A stretch of 64,000 nt of DNA from Neurospora tetrasperma FGSC 2508 (lineage: Eukaryota > Ascomycota > Sordariomycetes > Sordariales > Sordariaceae): the NCBI RefSeq assembly GCF_000213175.1, contig NW_009799100.1, forward strand, positions 665,225 to 729,224, in the 5' to 3' direction. A program made the position numbers and the translations under genes. Under the pieces are notes generated by a model. It did not search any database and had not been told where the DNA came from. It saw only the letters and a program-made list of their open reading frames with translations. How positions within the stretch are numbered: the stretch's first letter is position 1; the number at the start of each line of letters is the position of its first letter. Below are positions 20,368 to 32,464 of the stretch, one piece after another.

Positions 20368-22676
20368 TTATGACGCTATGTGGTTGAGGAAGTCCTGAGC
20401 ATCCAGGCGGCGCCTAGCCTGAAAGTCTCTGATGGCCTCGCGCAAGGTTTTCCCCCTTTCTCCGACAAAAACACAGTTATTTCCACCTTCATAGTAAAGC
20501 GGGAGGTGGATGTCGACCTTTTCATAGCGGCTACTTCGGGCTCGGTTGGGGATTGCAACCAGCGCTATGTCCAGGACAAGCTGCATGTTGTTGCCATTTC
20601 CTCTGATATCCGCCTTGATAAAATACCTACCCTCAGCGCGACTGGGGGGCAAAATAGAGGGTTGACCTTCAAGCAGAACGTACCCACGCTCGGCGCTGAT
20701 CTGAGGAAGGGAGCTGGGGTCCTCGTTTTGGAGGTTTGGAATTTTATCAGCGTACCAGGGATCACACACAAGACAAAACTCATCGCCGTCGCGAATGTTG
20801 AGGAGTTGGCAATCAAAATTTCCCCTGTAATGTCCCGTCCTGGTACACTGTTGAAGAAAAAAAAGAAATGTGTTAGGACGGAGCCTGTCATCCTCTAGGA
20901 AAGTGGTTGTGCCATGGACGAGTGTACATGGCAGAAGCAGGGGGCCGGGGGGGACTCACAAAGTAAAAAATTGTGGTCGCGCTGTTGTCCCATTTGTAAG
21001 TGTGGCGTTGCCGCATCTGGATGCCGATACCGACACCTTGCTTGAGGAAATCTTCAACAGTGACCATGTCTACCGTTGCCATAGGTGCTCCCCTCGCAAG
21101 CCGAACGGTGCTGTATATGGTGTAAGGCCTTGTTGTTAGCACATACCAACAGAAACCTAGTAGCTCACGTGAGGGAAAATGACTGACTCGTAATCCAGCC
21201 CAACTTTGTTGACAAACGCGGTATCCTCGATATCAAACTGGTTGATGAGGCTCTGTAGCCTATCATACAGAGGTTGATTGCCGATGCTGCCTCCTGCTCC
21301 AATGACCAAAGGGACAGGCATGGATCCGCCATGCTCTTTTGATGCCAGTATTTTGAGGGTTTGTAGCTCCCTCCTGACCACAACGATCACCCCCTCGTAC
21401 GCCCTCTCCCAAAGATCATCGATCTCACTCTTGCTGAAAACGAGTGGCACGTGTTGAAAGTTGTCGTCGAACAAATGGAAGGCATATGGGCCAGGAAGAT
21501 GGTCGCCTGGACCCCAAGAGTGACGATACTCCATGATGAATTTTTGCCTTATTTGTTCTTTTGCAGCCGCAGATAGCCTATCCCCCACAGCAGCGCCCGT
21601 TTGTGCCTTGTACTTCTCTTCGCAAGCCCGAAGCACATTGAAGTAGAGATGCTCTCCTCCACCACCTATTCCTATAGTACGATCAGTATCTAGTTGAACG
21701 GTGAACCTGAGCTTGAACCGTTTAGTTGTTGCCGCTGTTGCGAAGTGGTACTAACCAAATGCTTCCCCATGTCTGAAAAACTTGGGTTCCTGGTGCTGAG
21801 TACTCTGTACCCAGAAAATTGCACCATTCTGTGGTGAGGTATTAGCATTTTACTGTCCAAATGAAATGTAATGTTCATGCGAGGGCAGTGAATGAATCTT
21901 ACCAAATTATGACCACCAAAATCCAGAACGAGTACAACCCTCTGTTGCTCTTGTCCACGCAAGAGCTTGGCAACTTGAACATAATCATCCGTAGAGAGCA
22001 AGAAGTGGGCAAGAGCATCTGTCTCTGTGTAGTACAGTATCCTCGATCTGGCCTCGCCCAAGGTCCAGTCGAACGCTTGAGCCAGAAGTCTGGTGTAGAC
22101 CTCCTCAAATTCCAACGTCCACTGATTCGGGACGGTGACACATAGTCGACCGATCCTCCACCCGTTGGCCATGAACGCTTCATTGCTTTCGATCGCGGTT
22201 CTCAAGTTCTGAAGCACCTAAGTAATGCCGGTTCGCAGCTTGTTTCGAATTTGATCGTTGCAGGTATCCCTCAGTCTCTTCATCAGCGGGTACTGATCCA
22301 TCAACTTATGCGGGTCGCCAGAAAGCAAGTAGAAACCGTATTTGAGAGATTCCGGCTCACGGTCTACAGCGAGATTCCGAGGAATATATATGGGCTCGTT
22401 GTCATCGTAGATATAGCCATGAGCAGGATAGCTCATGCCATCCAGGCCGACACGAAGGTGATGCAGGTTAGGAAAATATTTACCGGTCTTTCCTACCGAC
22501 CATGCGAAGGCCCGAACACCGGTGCTTCCAAAGTCGATGCCGATGCAGACATGCTCCCCACCTCTAGAAGTGAAAGCATTTGGTCAGTACGAACATTTCA
22601 GAGACTTCAAGGTTGTTCATATTGCTGTTTGTTTCATAGGGCGGCATTTCCACCTGATAGGTGCTTTCTTGGGCAT
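20368..22676 (-). pseudogene. Hsp70-like ATPase A, with in-frame stop and broken exon phase
   Basis: Six exons on the minus strand: 22654-22676 (MPKKAPI), 21903-22563, 21756-21828, 21169-21665, 20960-21110 and 20368-20847, about 628 codons. It is a fungal Hsp70-like protein with the actin-type ATPase fold: phosphate-1 motif CIGIDFGSTGVRAF, phosphate-2 region VVLVLDFGGHNL, and adenosine-type motif PLVIGAGGSIGNQPL, then VRLARGAP and a divergent C-terminal part (GDEFCLVCDPWY). Two lesions are seen. First, an in-frame TAG at 22218-22220, inside the segment that reads LRTGIT-stop-VLQNL; the same frame continues at once, and a CAG-to-TAG change (CpA to TpA, the RIP type) explains it. Second, exon 4 ends in phase 0 while exon 5 needs phase 2, so the summed exons are one base off a multiple of three. 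It lies head to head with the low-complexity gene at 23946. The protein as encoded would stop after about 120 residues. Confidence 0.75.
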
Positions 22677-23945
22677 ACCTACTGCGTGTTGTCCTCCACC
22701 GTTTGGCTTGCTTTATGACTGGGATAACAACGAGCAACAGCAACAAAGGGATAAGCTTGAGAGTGGAAGGAAGACGCTGTTACAGCTCGGCTGTAGATTT
22801 AGCGAAAGTCTGGATTAGCATTCTAGCCACGTTGGTTGAAGACAAGTAGCGATGCTGGCAGGTTCAAGAGCCAGGGAAGAACGCAAAAGGTTGGTGCCGG
22901 CCGAAGGAGAAGGAACAAAAGGGCAGAAGTTAGAACAAGGGACGCCTGGGATGAACAGGCAGCAATCTTGGTCGTCCGGAAAATTTGGTTAGGGATTCCA
23001 GTTGGACACTTTAGTGGGTCGCAGACAGGTTCGTTGTCGAAGGATTCGACGAGGAAGGAGCAAGGCTCAGGTAGTCTGGATATCGGAGGGGCTGGAACAT
23101 GGGACGATAGACGGCAAGACGAGAGTTCAGTTGAGGGGTAATGTGTTCCAGTCGATACAACTTGAACCAACAACTAGAGGGCTGTCGGGTAGTCAAGGTC
23201 GTGATTTGAGGTACTACCTACAGTAGAGGTACTGTACAACTGAACTACAAACTCAAGACGTACGCACAAACATAGGTAAAAATATCCGTTTTGTTTCACA
23301 AGTCCTCTTACGCTCAATAGGTTACATGATTCCCATTCACTCGATCTTTCCTCCTTCATCATCTTGCTTACGACATTGAGTGTCCTCTTATTGTACCTAG
23401 GTATGTCGGCACGTTTGTAAAATCCACAAAAGATTTGTTGGGTGGGCTTCCAGGTCATTCATCTGATATTGTGGGAAATTTGAAGTTGCAGAAAAACTCC
23501 ATCCAGCGATCCAGGAAATTATTACTTTGATGCCGGCTATGGTTTGAATGATTGGGGTTGGATTGAATGGAAATATTGAAGCACAATAGCAATCCCAATT
23601 CAGGCACGTGGAAGTATTCAATAGACGTAAGAAAACACGTAATGGGCGTCGACAAAAGCACAATCAATAGCTTCATATCATCTGACTCTTGGCATTTCTT
23701 CCCTTAAATTCTTATCGGTTCATCGTCTTCACCGAACGTCCGAACACAAAAAATTTTCTCCTTGCACCAACACACAAAGAAGTGCTGTCAACGTATTTGC
23801 CGTCTACTTGTCAACAGCGACTCCCTTGTACACCAATCAAGCCACATCCGCTTCCTATCTCACTGCTCGATATTTCCTCAGAGTCGAGAAGCATCTGCAC
23901 CCGGCGACAACCTTCCACGCATTCCAAGTCCCAGAAGTTTACACC
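22677..23945. other. Divergent intergenic region between Hsp70-like A and the low-complexity gene
   Basis: A 1.27-kb region that must hold both promoters. The same head-to-head arrangement recurs at 52714-53560. No further gene is seen. Confidence 0.45.
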
Positions 23946-25756
23946 ATGAGCGGCAAGGAGAACGCAACGACGTCCAAGGACCAGCCCAATGAACAGGGTT
24001 ACGTTCCCCACAAACCCTTCACTCCGGAATTCGTCAAGATCAATGACGAGGAGGACGAAGCTTGGCGCAAAACAAAGCACAAACTCGAGGAAGTCCACCA
24101 GCAAGCCATGAAGGTGTTTGTCACCTTTACAGAAGAATTGATCACGTACGGCAAGAAGTGGGAAGAGACGCTCAAAACCCTACAAGCGTACAAGAAGCGC
24201 TACAAAGACCTGCAGGACGACTTCACAACCCTTCTCAACTCGCCCATGAAATCAATGGTGCTGCTCGACAAACAGCAATTCTGGCAGATCCCGTTGATGG
24301 TGGACCACGACGCAAGCAACTCGTTGGATGGGTGGTCGATCAGAGTAACCCCGATGAGAACTCACCCATGGTACGACGCGAACTTCAAGGACAGAATCCA
24401 GCTCGACAGCGCTGAGAATGCCGATTTTCTCCCAAGAAACTCCTCGCCGGAGCCCGACCCATTTCGGGTTCCTCGAACAAGAGAGAACCCATGGGGCAAT
24501 CCGTGGTTTGAGGTTCATCACCTCCATCCCAGCACCCTTGTTCCCGATTATGCCGCCAAAGTTGCCGCCGCTCGCGCCGCACTCCGCGCTAAGGATCCGA
24601 AAAACATTGCCTATTGGGAAGTCGACGAGGAGCCCACCGTCAAGGCAACCGCTTCCTCCAGCAGCACACGTCCGAACGTGCCATCAGCTTCCCCGGCAGC
24701 CACAACCTCAAACACGCAACAGCCCACCGAGCCCACCTCTACTACGGCTCCCGCTCAAACCGCGCGCTCCCTTCGTGCCCAAACCAGAGCTGGACACCGC
24801 GATCCTAGCCCCGCTACCGACGGCACCAACCCTACAACACGCGCTCGTTCTCGCTCTTCTTCCCCCGAACCATTCAATCGTTCCCGCAAGCGACTCGCAG
24901 CCAAAGAGAAGGGCAAAGGAAAGGCTGCGGACGTTGTCGAGAACAACACCGCCGCCCGCGCCGCTACCTCCCCGTCAACCACCACCGCCGCAACGAAAGC
25001 CAGCGCATCTGCCTCCGGCTCCAGAGCCTTGTCTCCCAAGAAAGACAAAGGAAAAGGCAAAGCCGAAACCGCCTCACCCGGTCCATCCACCTTTTCCTCC
25101 TCTGCCGTCGCAGCCACTGCCCCCGTCAACAACAACAACAACAGGACAAACAAAATCACCAAGTCCTCAAGCTCCAAGCCCGCCGCCGCCGCTCAGCGTG
25201 CCACAATCAAGCGCTCCCAAGTCAAAAAGGGCAAATACTGGGCTTTCAAGGCGAAACAACATCTTCTCGCTGCTGCTGGTTTCGGTACCTCCACATCTGG
25301 CAAGAAGAACGACGACGACGATGACCACGACAGCGACGACACTGGCCGTGATGCTGACGAGGGGAGGCACAACGACAACAGCAACAAGTTCTTTATCCTC
25401 ACTTGCCCTGCCCCTGAGCTGCTCGGAGTCTGTCTGGGCGATACTCCAAACTTTGACAGGCATCCGTTCAAGAGAAACAGAGCGGTGGAGCACTTTGTGG
25501 AGTGTGGTGTTGAGGTAGAGGGAGAGGAAGAGATATTTGCGAGGTTTGCTATGGAAGGTTAGTCGTCATTCTGGTTAATTGCCCTTTGATTTTGTTGCTG
25601 TGTTTTGATGATGGATGTTAACATTGTGTTTGTCCAACAGTTGTCCAAGATACTGCCCGCTGGCCTGTCAACGATGAATGGGCAAGGAAACATAACCAGG
25701 GGCTGATTGGGAAGAGGGACAGAGATGGGGATGTGGCTATGGAGGATTTGAAGTGA
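23946..25756 (+). CDS. Low-complexity protein with C-terminal Cys/His module (paralogue 1)
   Basis: Two exons, 23946-25557 and 25641-25756, give 575 aa. The upstream open frame begins at a TTG (23808), so ATG 23946 (MSGKENATT) was chosen. Residues 1-200 are charged and helical with probable coiled coil (KRYKDLQDDFTTLL). The middle is disordered, Ala/Ser/Thr/Pro-rich, with KEKGKGKA and KKDKGKGKA repeats. The C-terminal module reads TIKRSQVKKGKYWAFK, then FILTCPAPELLG, HPFKRNRAVEHF and, across the intron, VVQDTARWPVNDEWA. The Cys and His spacing suggests a degenerate zinc-binding unit, but only one of the usual two Cys is present. The paralogue at 38955 has the same architecture without this intron. 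Basic repeats suggest a nuclear or nucleic-acid role; that is only inference. Confidence 0.8.
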
Positions 25757-27121
25757 TTGCTACTGATCGAATGAGAGGGAGTGATGTTATGGTTGAATGA
25801 CTGTTGAAGGCTTGGAGACAACACAGAAGAAAGGGGTCAATACATCCAGTGCTGGACATGAATGATGGTAACACTCCCCAGCCAGTTCTTGGAGGTGACG
25901 AAGCTTGTCACACTGCATGATGACAAAAGAGGATGTATAAGGACCAGGTTTTCAGGGGAAAAGGAGTCATGTGGCATCGAAGGGGTCATGGACAGGTATA
26001 TAAGGGCGCGTTCGTTCCAGCAGTAGTACAGTAACGGAAGCATCTTTTTGGTGGCAGAAAAGCTTTGGGTTAGGGTTAGAAGAGATGCCTTTACTGCACT
26101 ACTGCCAGAACGAACACGGCCTAAGAAGTAAGAGAATACCCGATAGATTGACACTTATCAAGATTCATTTGTAATCGTTTCTGTTCTATCCTCTTCCATC
26201 CCAAGCCCTTTGTCGTTTCTACCGCACGATCACGCAAGTCAATACCACAACTTCCACAATTCCCGTGCTCACTTAACTGAAGACATCGATTATTTACACA
26301 TGGCCGAAGGCATGCAGCCAAACCGTGATAACATATTTCATGTCCGCATATACAGGCTGTATTTTCACTTGACAAAGTCACATCATTGATCATTTCGAAG
26401 GAAAAAGCCATCTGCATGCTGGTCTTCACCGCCGTCATCATCGTGACATCATCATGAGTTTCCTCCACATCGCCATACTGTCCGTTCTATTCCAGTGTTC
26501 TCTATAGCTCCCAGCACTAACAGCAGCTACGTAGACAAGCGGAACTTCGTCGACAATGCCATACCCTACCACATATTTTCCTGCAAGAGCAAGAGTAGGC
26601 GTGGCGGTGATAAGATGAGTGTCGAATAAATAAACCATCAACCTCCGAGGGGTTGGTAACGATTTGAAAAGGAAGCGGCCAAACCGCTCTTCTTTCTAAC
26701 TTCACATTCAACACCCATTTCTTTCCCAAACCAGTAGGTCTAACAACTTCCGATCTGGAGGCACGAAAGGCTTCTCATTGCCCACTTATCGATATATGCT
26801 ATATATTATACCTCTAGACAAAGTCTCTGCCTCTATCCATCACGACGTAAGACCTTGGAGTCAGAAAACATCAAACACTGCAAGGCCAGAGGCCCGGCAG
26901 CAGTTGCCCAAAATCCCACTTCAGCTACGCCAACACCTACGCAGCGTATGACGAGAAGTGCACATGAAGCAGCAGTCGCGAGAAGATCAACTGCTCAGCA
27001 ACCCGCCGTTCAATGTCCTCGTGGCCATCCATCGACATGGAAAGCTCCAGAATACGTGCTTCCATGCGACCAAAGGAATGTGCCCCCGGTCATCCAAAGA
27101 TGATATACAACAAAAAAAAGA
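25757..27121. other. Intergenic region with a possible Cys-rich relic on the minus strand
   Basis: A minus frame at about 26121-26468 encodes CICGHEICYHGLAACLRPC and CGSCGIDL, a Cys/His pattern that could be part of a zinc-binding domain, but it opens at GTG, follows a stop, and lacks partner exons. I see only a possible gene fragment here, and no complete gene. Confidence 0.25.
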
Positions 27122-28171
27122 GAGCTTAACTTGCCGCACCGTCCCTGATGTCCTCATGCACCCTATTTTAGGGGTAACCTCCGCGCACACCCAAAAACTC
27201 CTCATGCACACCCAAACCCAAAAAGTGGGGATGTGACAACTGATGTCATCTATCATTATAAACCCCGATTTTAGCTATAAAATTTGACGCTTTCAATATT
27301 TATAACATTCCCCCACATTAACAAGTGACACGCTGCATTGTACGTATTTGATAGGTAGCGCCCCCTATACTTTATACCCTCTTTTATACCCTTCAATTAC
27401 ACACTCTTGCACCACTCTTCAATTGCAGTACAGCGCCTTACCCCTATAACTACAGTGAGTAGCGATATCCTCCTTTGTTTACTTTGCAGGAATATACACG
27501 TTCTGGGAGCCTCATCCTTCTTATTCTGGTATTTTGAAGTGCTTGTTGAGTACAGCAGTCTTTACAGTGGTCTTTACAGCAGTCACAGCAATGTGGAGAC
27601 CCTTGTCAGATGTCAGAAACATTGAGAAACCCGTTTTTTACACCAAATACAGCCTGTTTTATATGACAGCCGTCATCTGGGTTTGGGTGTGCATGGGGAG
27701 TTTATGGGTGTGCGCGGAGGTTTCTCCCTATTTTAACTTCACGCACCCCATTTTCCCCACATGCCAGCCGATGACAGCTGACATGTAAAGTCTTGCGTTT
27801 TGTATAGTAAAACCCACTTTTAGAATGTTATGTAATATTCAATCGTATGTCAATGAAACTTGACGATTTCAATATCGCCGCACAGCCAAGGCCACATTTC
27901 TGCACAACTGCATCGCTATACAACTATATTTACACGCTCTAAATCGATTGCACTTAGTCAAATAACTAATACCAAAGCGCTCGTACCTTACAGTTAGTTG
28001 TATTCAATTACTTTTATACCCTCATAACTTAGCGCACCATAATCCTCTAGAACATTAGAAATACAAGAATCTATACGCAAAAACGGCTTGTAATTATGAC
28101 AGCTGAAATTGGGTGCGCGAAGTCAAAAAGGGTGCATGAGGACATTAGGGACGGTGCGGCAAGTTAAGCTC
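27122..28171. mobile_element. Non-autonomous element with 43-bp terminal inverted repeats
   Basis: The outer inverted repeats, 27122-27164 and 28129-28171, start GAGCTTAACTTGCCGCACC and match at 42 of 43 positions. Inside, a second inverted pair of 43 bp (27178-27220 and 27678-27720, starting CCTCCGCGCACACCC on the left) matches with about two differences, so the element is a nest of palindromes or one element inserted in another. The 1,050-bp body is A+T-rich and has no credible protein. Runs of 8-9 A flank both ends, so any target duplication is ambiguous. Class is unassigned; a MITE or foldback-type element is likely. Confidence 0.7.
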
Positions 28172-28641
28172 AAAAAAAAACTACAGGGAGTCATACACAT
28201 TCCCAGCAAGTATTTACCCCTTTGGCAACCATCAAGATTCCCATCTTTACGACGGGTAGAAAGACTACGAGGACTAGGATGGCGTTGCCATGAAGTACGC
28301 CATGTCCTTCCAGGACGGGAACCCCAACCTGCTGTAGAGCGAAGAGATTCCATTTCAAAGATTCTCATCCCTTGAAAATCGAGTGTCTGATTGATTCAAC
28401 ATGCGCTTTCGAATAGAGGATCTACAAGTGATGCAGTTTTATACCATCGGGGAGCGGGAATGGAGAGTTGGAGAGGCTCTACAGGTATGCCGTCCTTACC
28501 TCGTTGTACGACGAGGTACGCACCAGACCGTCGAGACGAAGGAGATGATGCAGTGTTTCATCACCACCCACGAGGTAGGTCTACATCACCTAGCTGATCC
28601 TTGACGGCTTTTTGTCGATCAGGTCCTAGTGGAATGCGCAC

Positions 28642-29070
28642 CTACACCTTTGTAATAAAAACGCCATGCGCTTGGGCGTCGATGCCTGGAGGAGTTGGGA
28701 CTCCTTTACCCTTGAAGTCGACAAATTGGCTTGTAAATTCAATGGCAAGGTAAGTAGGTACTAGCGCTTTCCGTAACTTCCATTTTGTGTCGTTTGGCTT
28801 TGGCCTTGATTTTGTCGACCAAGGCGTACTTGCCCGTTGGGGGTTGCGGGGTGCCGCTCAGGGTGTAGAAGGTGCAGCCAGACTGTGGTGCTCACGGTAC
28901 GGTTCGATGGAGGGGAGCGAGAGGGTGGTTCATTGGAGGAAAAGGAAGACTAAGTAACTATTGTACCTTTAAAGGCTTACTTGAGTGCTACCACTTCATG
29001 ACCGTCATGGTCAAGTTTGTCGATGGTAGATCTAATCTGGATTGACGCTGCCAATGCTGAGAAGGTATAA
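28642..29070 (-). pseudogene. Decayed gene fragment, unknown family
   Basis: Minus-strand frames read like real protein but are broken. The 3' part ends at a TAG (28642-28644) after VPTPPGIDAQAHGVFITKV, preceded by RKALVPTYLAIEFTSQFVDF. Upstream the sense jumps by one base at an AAAA run near 28790 into a frame with CTFYTLSGTPQPPTGKYAL. A further exon-like piece (STIDKLDHDGHEVVALK) ends at a GTAAGC donor near 28983. The plus strand also has splice-like signals here, so the coding strand is an inference from composition. No family is recognised. Confidence 0.35.
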
Positions 29071-31414
29071 CCATCACCACCATTCGCTGTTTGATGGTAT
29101 TAACGTCCCAAAGAAAGGATCCTGCGAGGATCGAACGGTACTGCGTGTCGAACTTCAAGTCCCTCTGTGATGGAATGGTAATGCGCGGTTTTCCGACTTC
29201 AAAAGGCTTCTGTCTGGTCCATATAGCTGGTTGTCCAGTTGATATGGCTAAATGTCCTCAAAGTTGGGACGAGGAGCCACTGGGATATTTGCCAGAATCA
29301 AGTCGGGTGGCGGCCGGCGCTGAGGTAAATGCAAACTTGGATCTACTTCGCCAAACGAAGTCGCCTTCGTCACTACGCCGGCACATTCATTTCAAAACCG
29401 GCCGCATCGCGATCTGGGATATTTGTACGAGACTTCGCGGCTTCCCTTCCGAATTTGCCTCCAATAGCTGGCAACTGAACTTTGTCAGGTAAGAGCAATG
29501 CACGGTCGAAGCAAAGTCCCTTGTATAGACGACATACCGCATCGATCCATCCAGTCGCGACTCCCATCGATCCTGTCGTCGTTGTGGGAGACCGTGTTCG
29601 ACTTTGAACTACACTTCACTTCCAATTAACGAGCAGGCATTCGTATATAGACAGCTCATCATCAACTTATTCCGATAATCACTTTCGTTCCTGCTGGGAG
29701 AAGGCAGCCCCGGGACGTAGCACCCGCTATATGGTACCCAGTAGTTGTGGGACTTGATCGTCAATTCCACCTTCACAAACTCCCAATCCGCACAGAGTCC
29801 GCGGAAACGATCACGCGGACCACACAGCCCTAAGAGCCCGAGGACTGCACAGACACGTATTTTCTGTTGACTTGGTGGAGACGGAACCGTCGCCGACGAC
29901 ATGTGAATCTTATGCAAGCTACATAGCCCAGGATGAAGACAGAAGACCGCCCATTTCGTGGACAACGGGAGAACCTGCTTCAATTTGAACGGCCCTCGTG
30001 CGCAACAACACGGCGATGCTGAACCCAATGGGGGCAGGGAATTACAGGGAGAATAACTCAGAGCGGCGCATCTTGTACCCGCAGCTCTTCCCCAAGTTCA
30101 ACATCCAACGCAGAATGGCCATCGGTCATGTACAGATACAGACAGCGTCCGGAGAGTAACATTGTGACATCATCTCTGATACATCTCAAGGTTCGTCCAA
30201 ACTTCCCAACACCAGGGTCCCCAGAGTGTTCAGAGCGTTCAAAACGTCCCAGTTACACACGGCCATCACCAACTGGCAAATGCGGCCGGATCAAGTATCA
30301 GGATCTTAACACCAGCTTTCATCGAGACCTTATAGCCAAAGTCAGTGATTTGGTTGAACAACTCTCTCATGAGGTCTACTGATCTGAGGAGGTACATCAG
30401 GCCAAAAGACATGCCGGCGTTGAACAAAATGAACAAGCAAGCAGATCGCATTGCAAGAAGGGCCTAGCCAAATCTGATCGTAAAGCCTTTCCCGTGCCCC
30501 CCTGGACGGGCACAACGTACAACCCATAACCGTCACCTGCAACTTACCAATATTCAATTACTGTTGTGGTAGTTTTATTGCCTTCGAGCTACCTTGTCGT
30601 GGTCAAATCCTTCTGAATAGTTTGACATGTAGGGCGTGGAATCGTAAAGACCTCCGGTAGAGAAGCATATTGACTTGACGGGGAAATTCTCGTAGTCTTT
30701 GTAGGCATTGGCATCAAGGACTGGGTTGTACCGCGTTGAGACTTGAACGTGCATACGATGCGGCACTTACAGGCAAATAGATGTGTACTATCGACATCAA
30801 CCCGGGCCCAGGGTTTGCGATCAAGCAAATGCGATCGCTACCATCTAATTCGTGATCCATTTTACCATGACAGAACCTAACAGGCAATAAGCGCACCTAT
30901 CTGCCCCAGATCACCAGGGTACAATCTATCATACGATCTACTTGATGCGGATATGCCGATTGCTCGAGTACATCGGCTCATAATAGTGCTCGATCAGCTG
31001 TCAAGGCACAAGATATATGGTAACTATGGCCTTGACCGTACGTTAGGAGCCCAACGGAAGCGATGCCCGGAAGACATGCAGCTCTCCAATCTCCATGTAC
31101 TACGAAGGTGGAACGAAGTGCGTAATGCTTGGATTGGAGAGTAAACCGATTTTTGAGGCGGTGCCGGCACTGAGAAGGGCGACCGACGCATTTTAGTTTG
31201 GAGGCTTGTTGACCGGGTAGAGATACCGCGTTAGCTTATTGAGGGTTGAATGGTGAGCCGGTGAATGGGTCTTGGTCAACCCACAGTCGTTAACATCATG
31301 TACGAACGTTACACAACGAGACGTAGAAACAGAAAGTTCAAAAAGCAAAGGGGACAGTGTCATGGAGAGGTAGCGCGTAACATTCATTAGCAATACCAAG
31401 TAATTGAGTGATGA
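29071..31414. other. Region of gene debris, no intact gene
   Basis: Several minus-strand pieces look protein-like (a segment near 30600-30750 containing ICFSTGGLYDSTPYMSN, one near 30780-30870 containing ICLIANPGPGLMS followed by a GTAAGT donor, and one near 30270-30420 containing MSFGLMYLLRS), but I cannot join them into one frame. This may be one decayed gene or several. The plus frame at 29091-29492 is equally unsupported. Confidence 0.3.
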
Positions 31415-32464
31415 TTATTCTGCGAGCGCCTCAATGTGGTGAATGGGAACAGCCACCAGCCTCCTTAGCCCAGCCTGACTTCTAGACCGTGTCAACTTCA
31501 AAGTTGTCTCGTTTCTACAAATATCCATGGCGTCGCGTCGTGGAGGCCGAATGTATTCGGCGATTTTCTGGGCAAAGCTTGCTTGCCTCTTCAGAGTTGG
31601 AGCCCTTGGCTGCTGTGCATGGCCGTCGTCCGAGATGCGACCTACAGTCCCTGAGCGGTGTATTGATGCCTTGACGCCATTGAGCACTACTGAATGGCTC
31701 TTGGCATCTGGTAGTGATTGACGATTTGAACTGACATGGTGAGGTTGTGCTCCTAGACTTTCCTCGTGTTGTTGGGATGCAACAATCTCTGCCACCGTGT
31801 TGCCGGTTGCAGAACTGGGTGCCCAGCTGGTGCGGCTCTCACGACTCTTGTTGCCGGTCGTTGTTCGACTTATCCCTGGCACGGCGGTCGAACCTGCGCT
31901 TAGCCTCGTAGGAGACAGTGAGGCAAACTGTTGATGAGGGTCTGGCCTGATGAGATCATGGAGACTGTCATGTAGCTGGGCATTCATAGTCTGTAACAAG
32001 TCCCGGTGTGCTCTCTCCTCGAGTTCTGCTCGTGCAAGGAAAAGTTCGTAGTCGGTGAGAGGAACCGATCTCTTGACAGTCTGTGGTGGTTGTCTTGGTG
32101 GATGGGCTAGCTTTGAGTGCTCTTGTTGCAAAAATGCGGATGCCATGTCCCGCCGTTGACCGCGAAATCGCATCTCAGCAAGAGGATTTGCCGATTCTGG
32201 GCGGCGGTATGCTCGCCGTGTTTGTGAAGGGGATATCTGACTTGTCTCAGACTCTGTGATTTGTGGTCGGCATACGTTGAGAATCGAGGGTGGTGGTGTA
32301 GTTGTCAAGCGAGAGAAGTCGGCAGCAGCATGTTTAGGCCGGTAGCTGGAGCGCGGTCTTTCTGCCTCATTGTCGGGCACGGTATCCAGGAGGGGTAAAG
32401 GCTTTTGCCATATTTTGAGCTTGTCGTGAAGGCTTGTTCTGCGTCTGACTTGCGGCTGTGCCAT
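31415..32464 (-). CDS. Conserved-looking hypothetical protein, 349 aa
   Basis: The frame is open from a TTG at 32512; ATG 32464 (MAQPQVRRRTSLHDKLKIW) was chosen. Single exon. The protein is mostly disordered, rich in Ser, Arg, Pro and Gln. It has one likely helical segment with charged heptad-like spacing (YELFLARAELEERAHRDLL, about residues 138-156) and a basic C-terminus (LKLTRSRSQAGLRRLVAV). No enzyme motif, signal peptide or membrane segment is seen. The length of the open frame and the phosphosite-like RRxS patterns support a real gene, perhaps a signalling or cytoskeletal adaptor, but no function is claimed. Confidence 0.6.
   Translation of the reverse strand: MAQPQVRRRTSLHDKLKIWQKPLPLLDTVPDNEAERPRSSYRPKHAAADFSRLTTTPPPSILNVCRPQITESETSQISPSQTRRAYRRPESANPLAEMRFRGQRRDMASAFLQQEHSKLAHPPRQPPQTVKRSVPLTDYELFLARAELEERAHRDLLQTMNAQLHDSLHDLIRPDPHQQFASLSPTRLSAGSTAVPGISRTTTGNKSRESRTSWAPSSATGNTVAEIVASQQHEESLGAQPHHVSSNRQSLPDAKSHSVVLNGVKASIHRSGTVGRISDDGHAQQPRAPTLKRQASFAQKIAEYIRPPRRDAMDICRNETTLKLTRSRSQAGLRRLVAVPIHHIEALAE

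Noticed and set aside
25074-25177. Minus-strand ORFs inside the low-complexity genes (for example 24755-25177 and 40484-41083)
   Set aside because: Repeat-driven antisense frames of Ala/Ser/Lys-rich coding sequence.
26121-26468. Cys-rich minus ORF as a zinc-finger gene
   Set aside because: GTG-opened, preceded by a stop, no exon partners; too weak to call.
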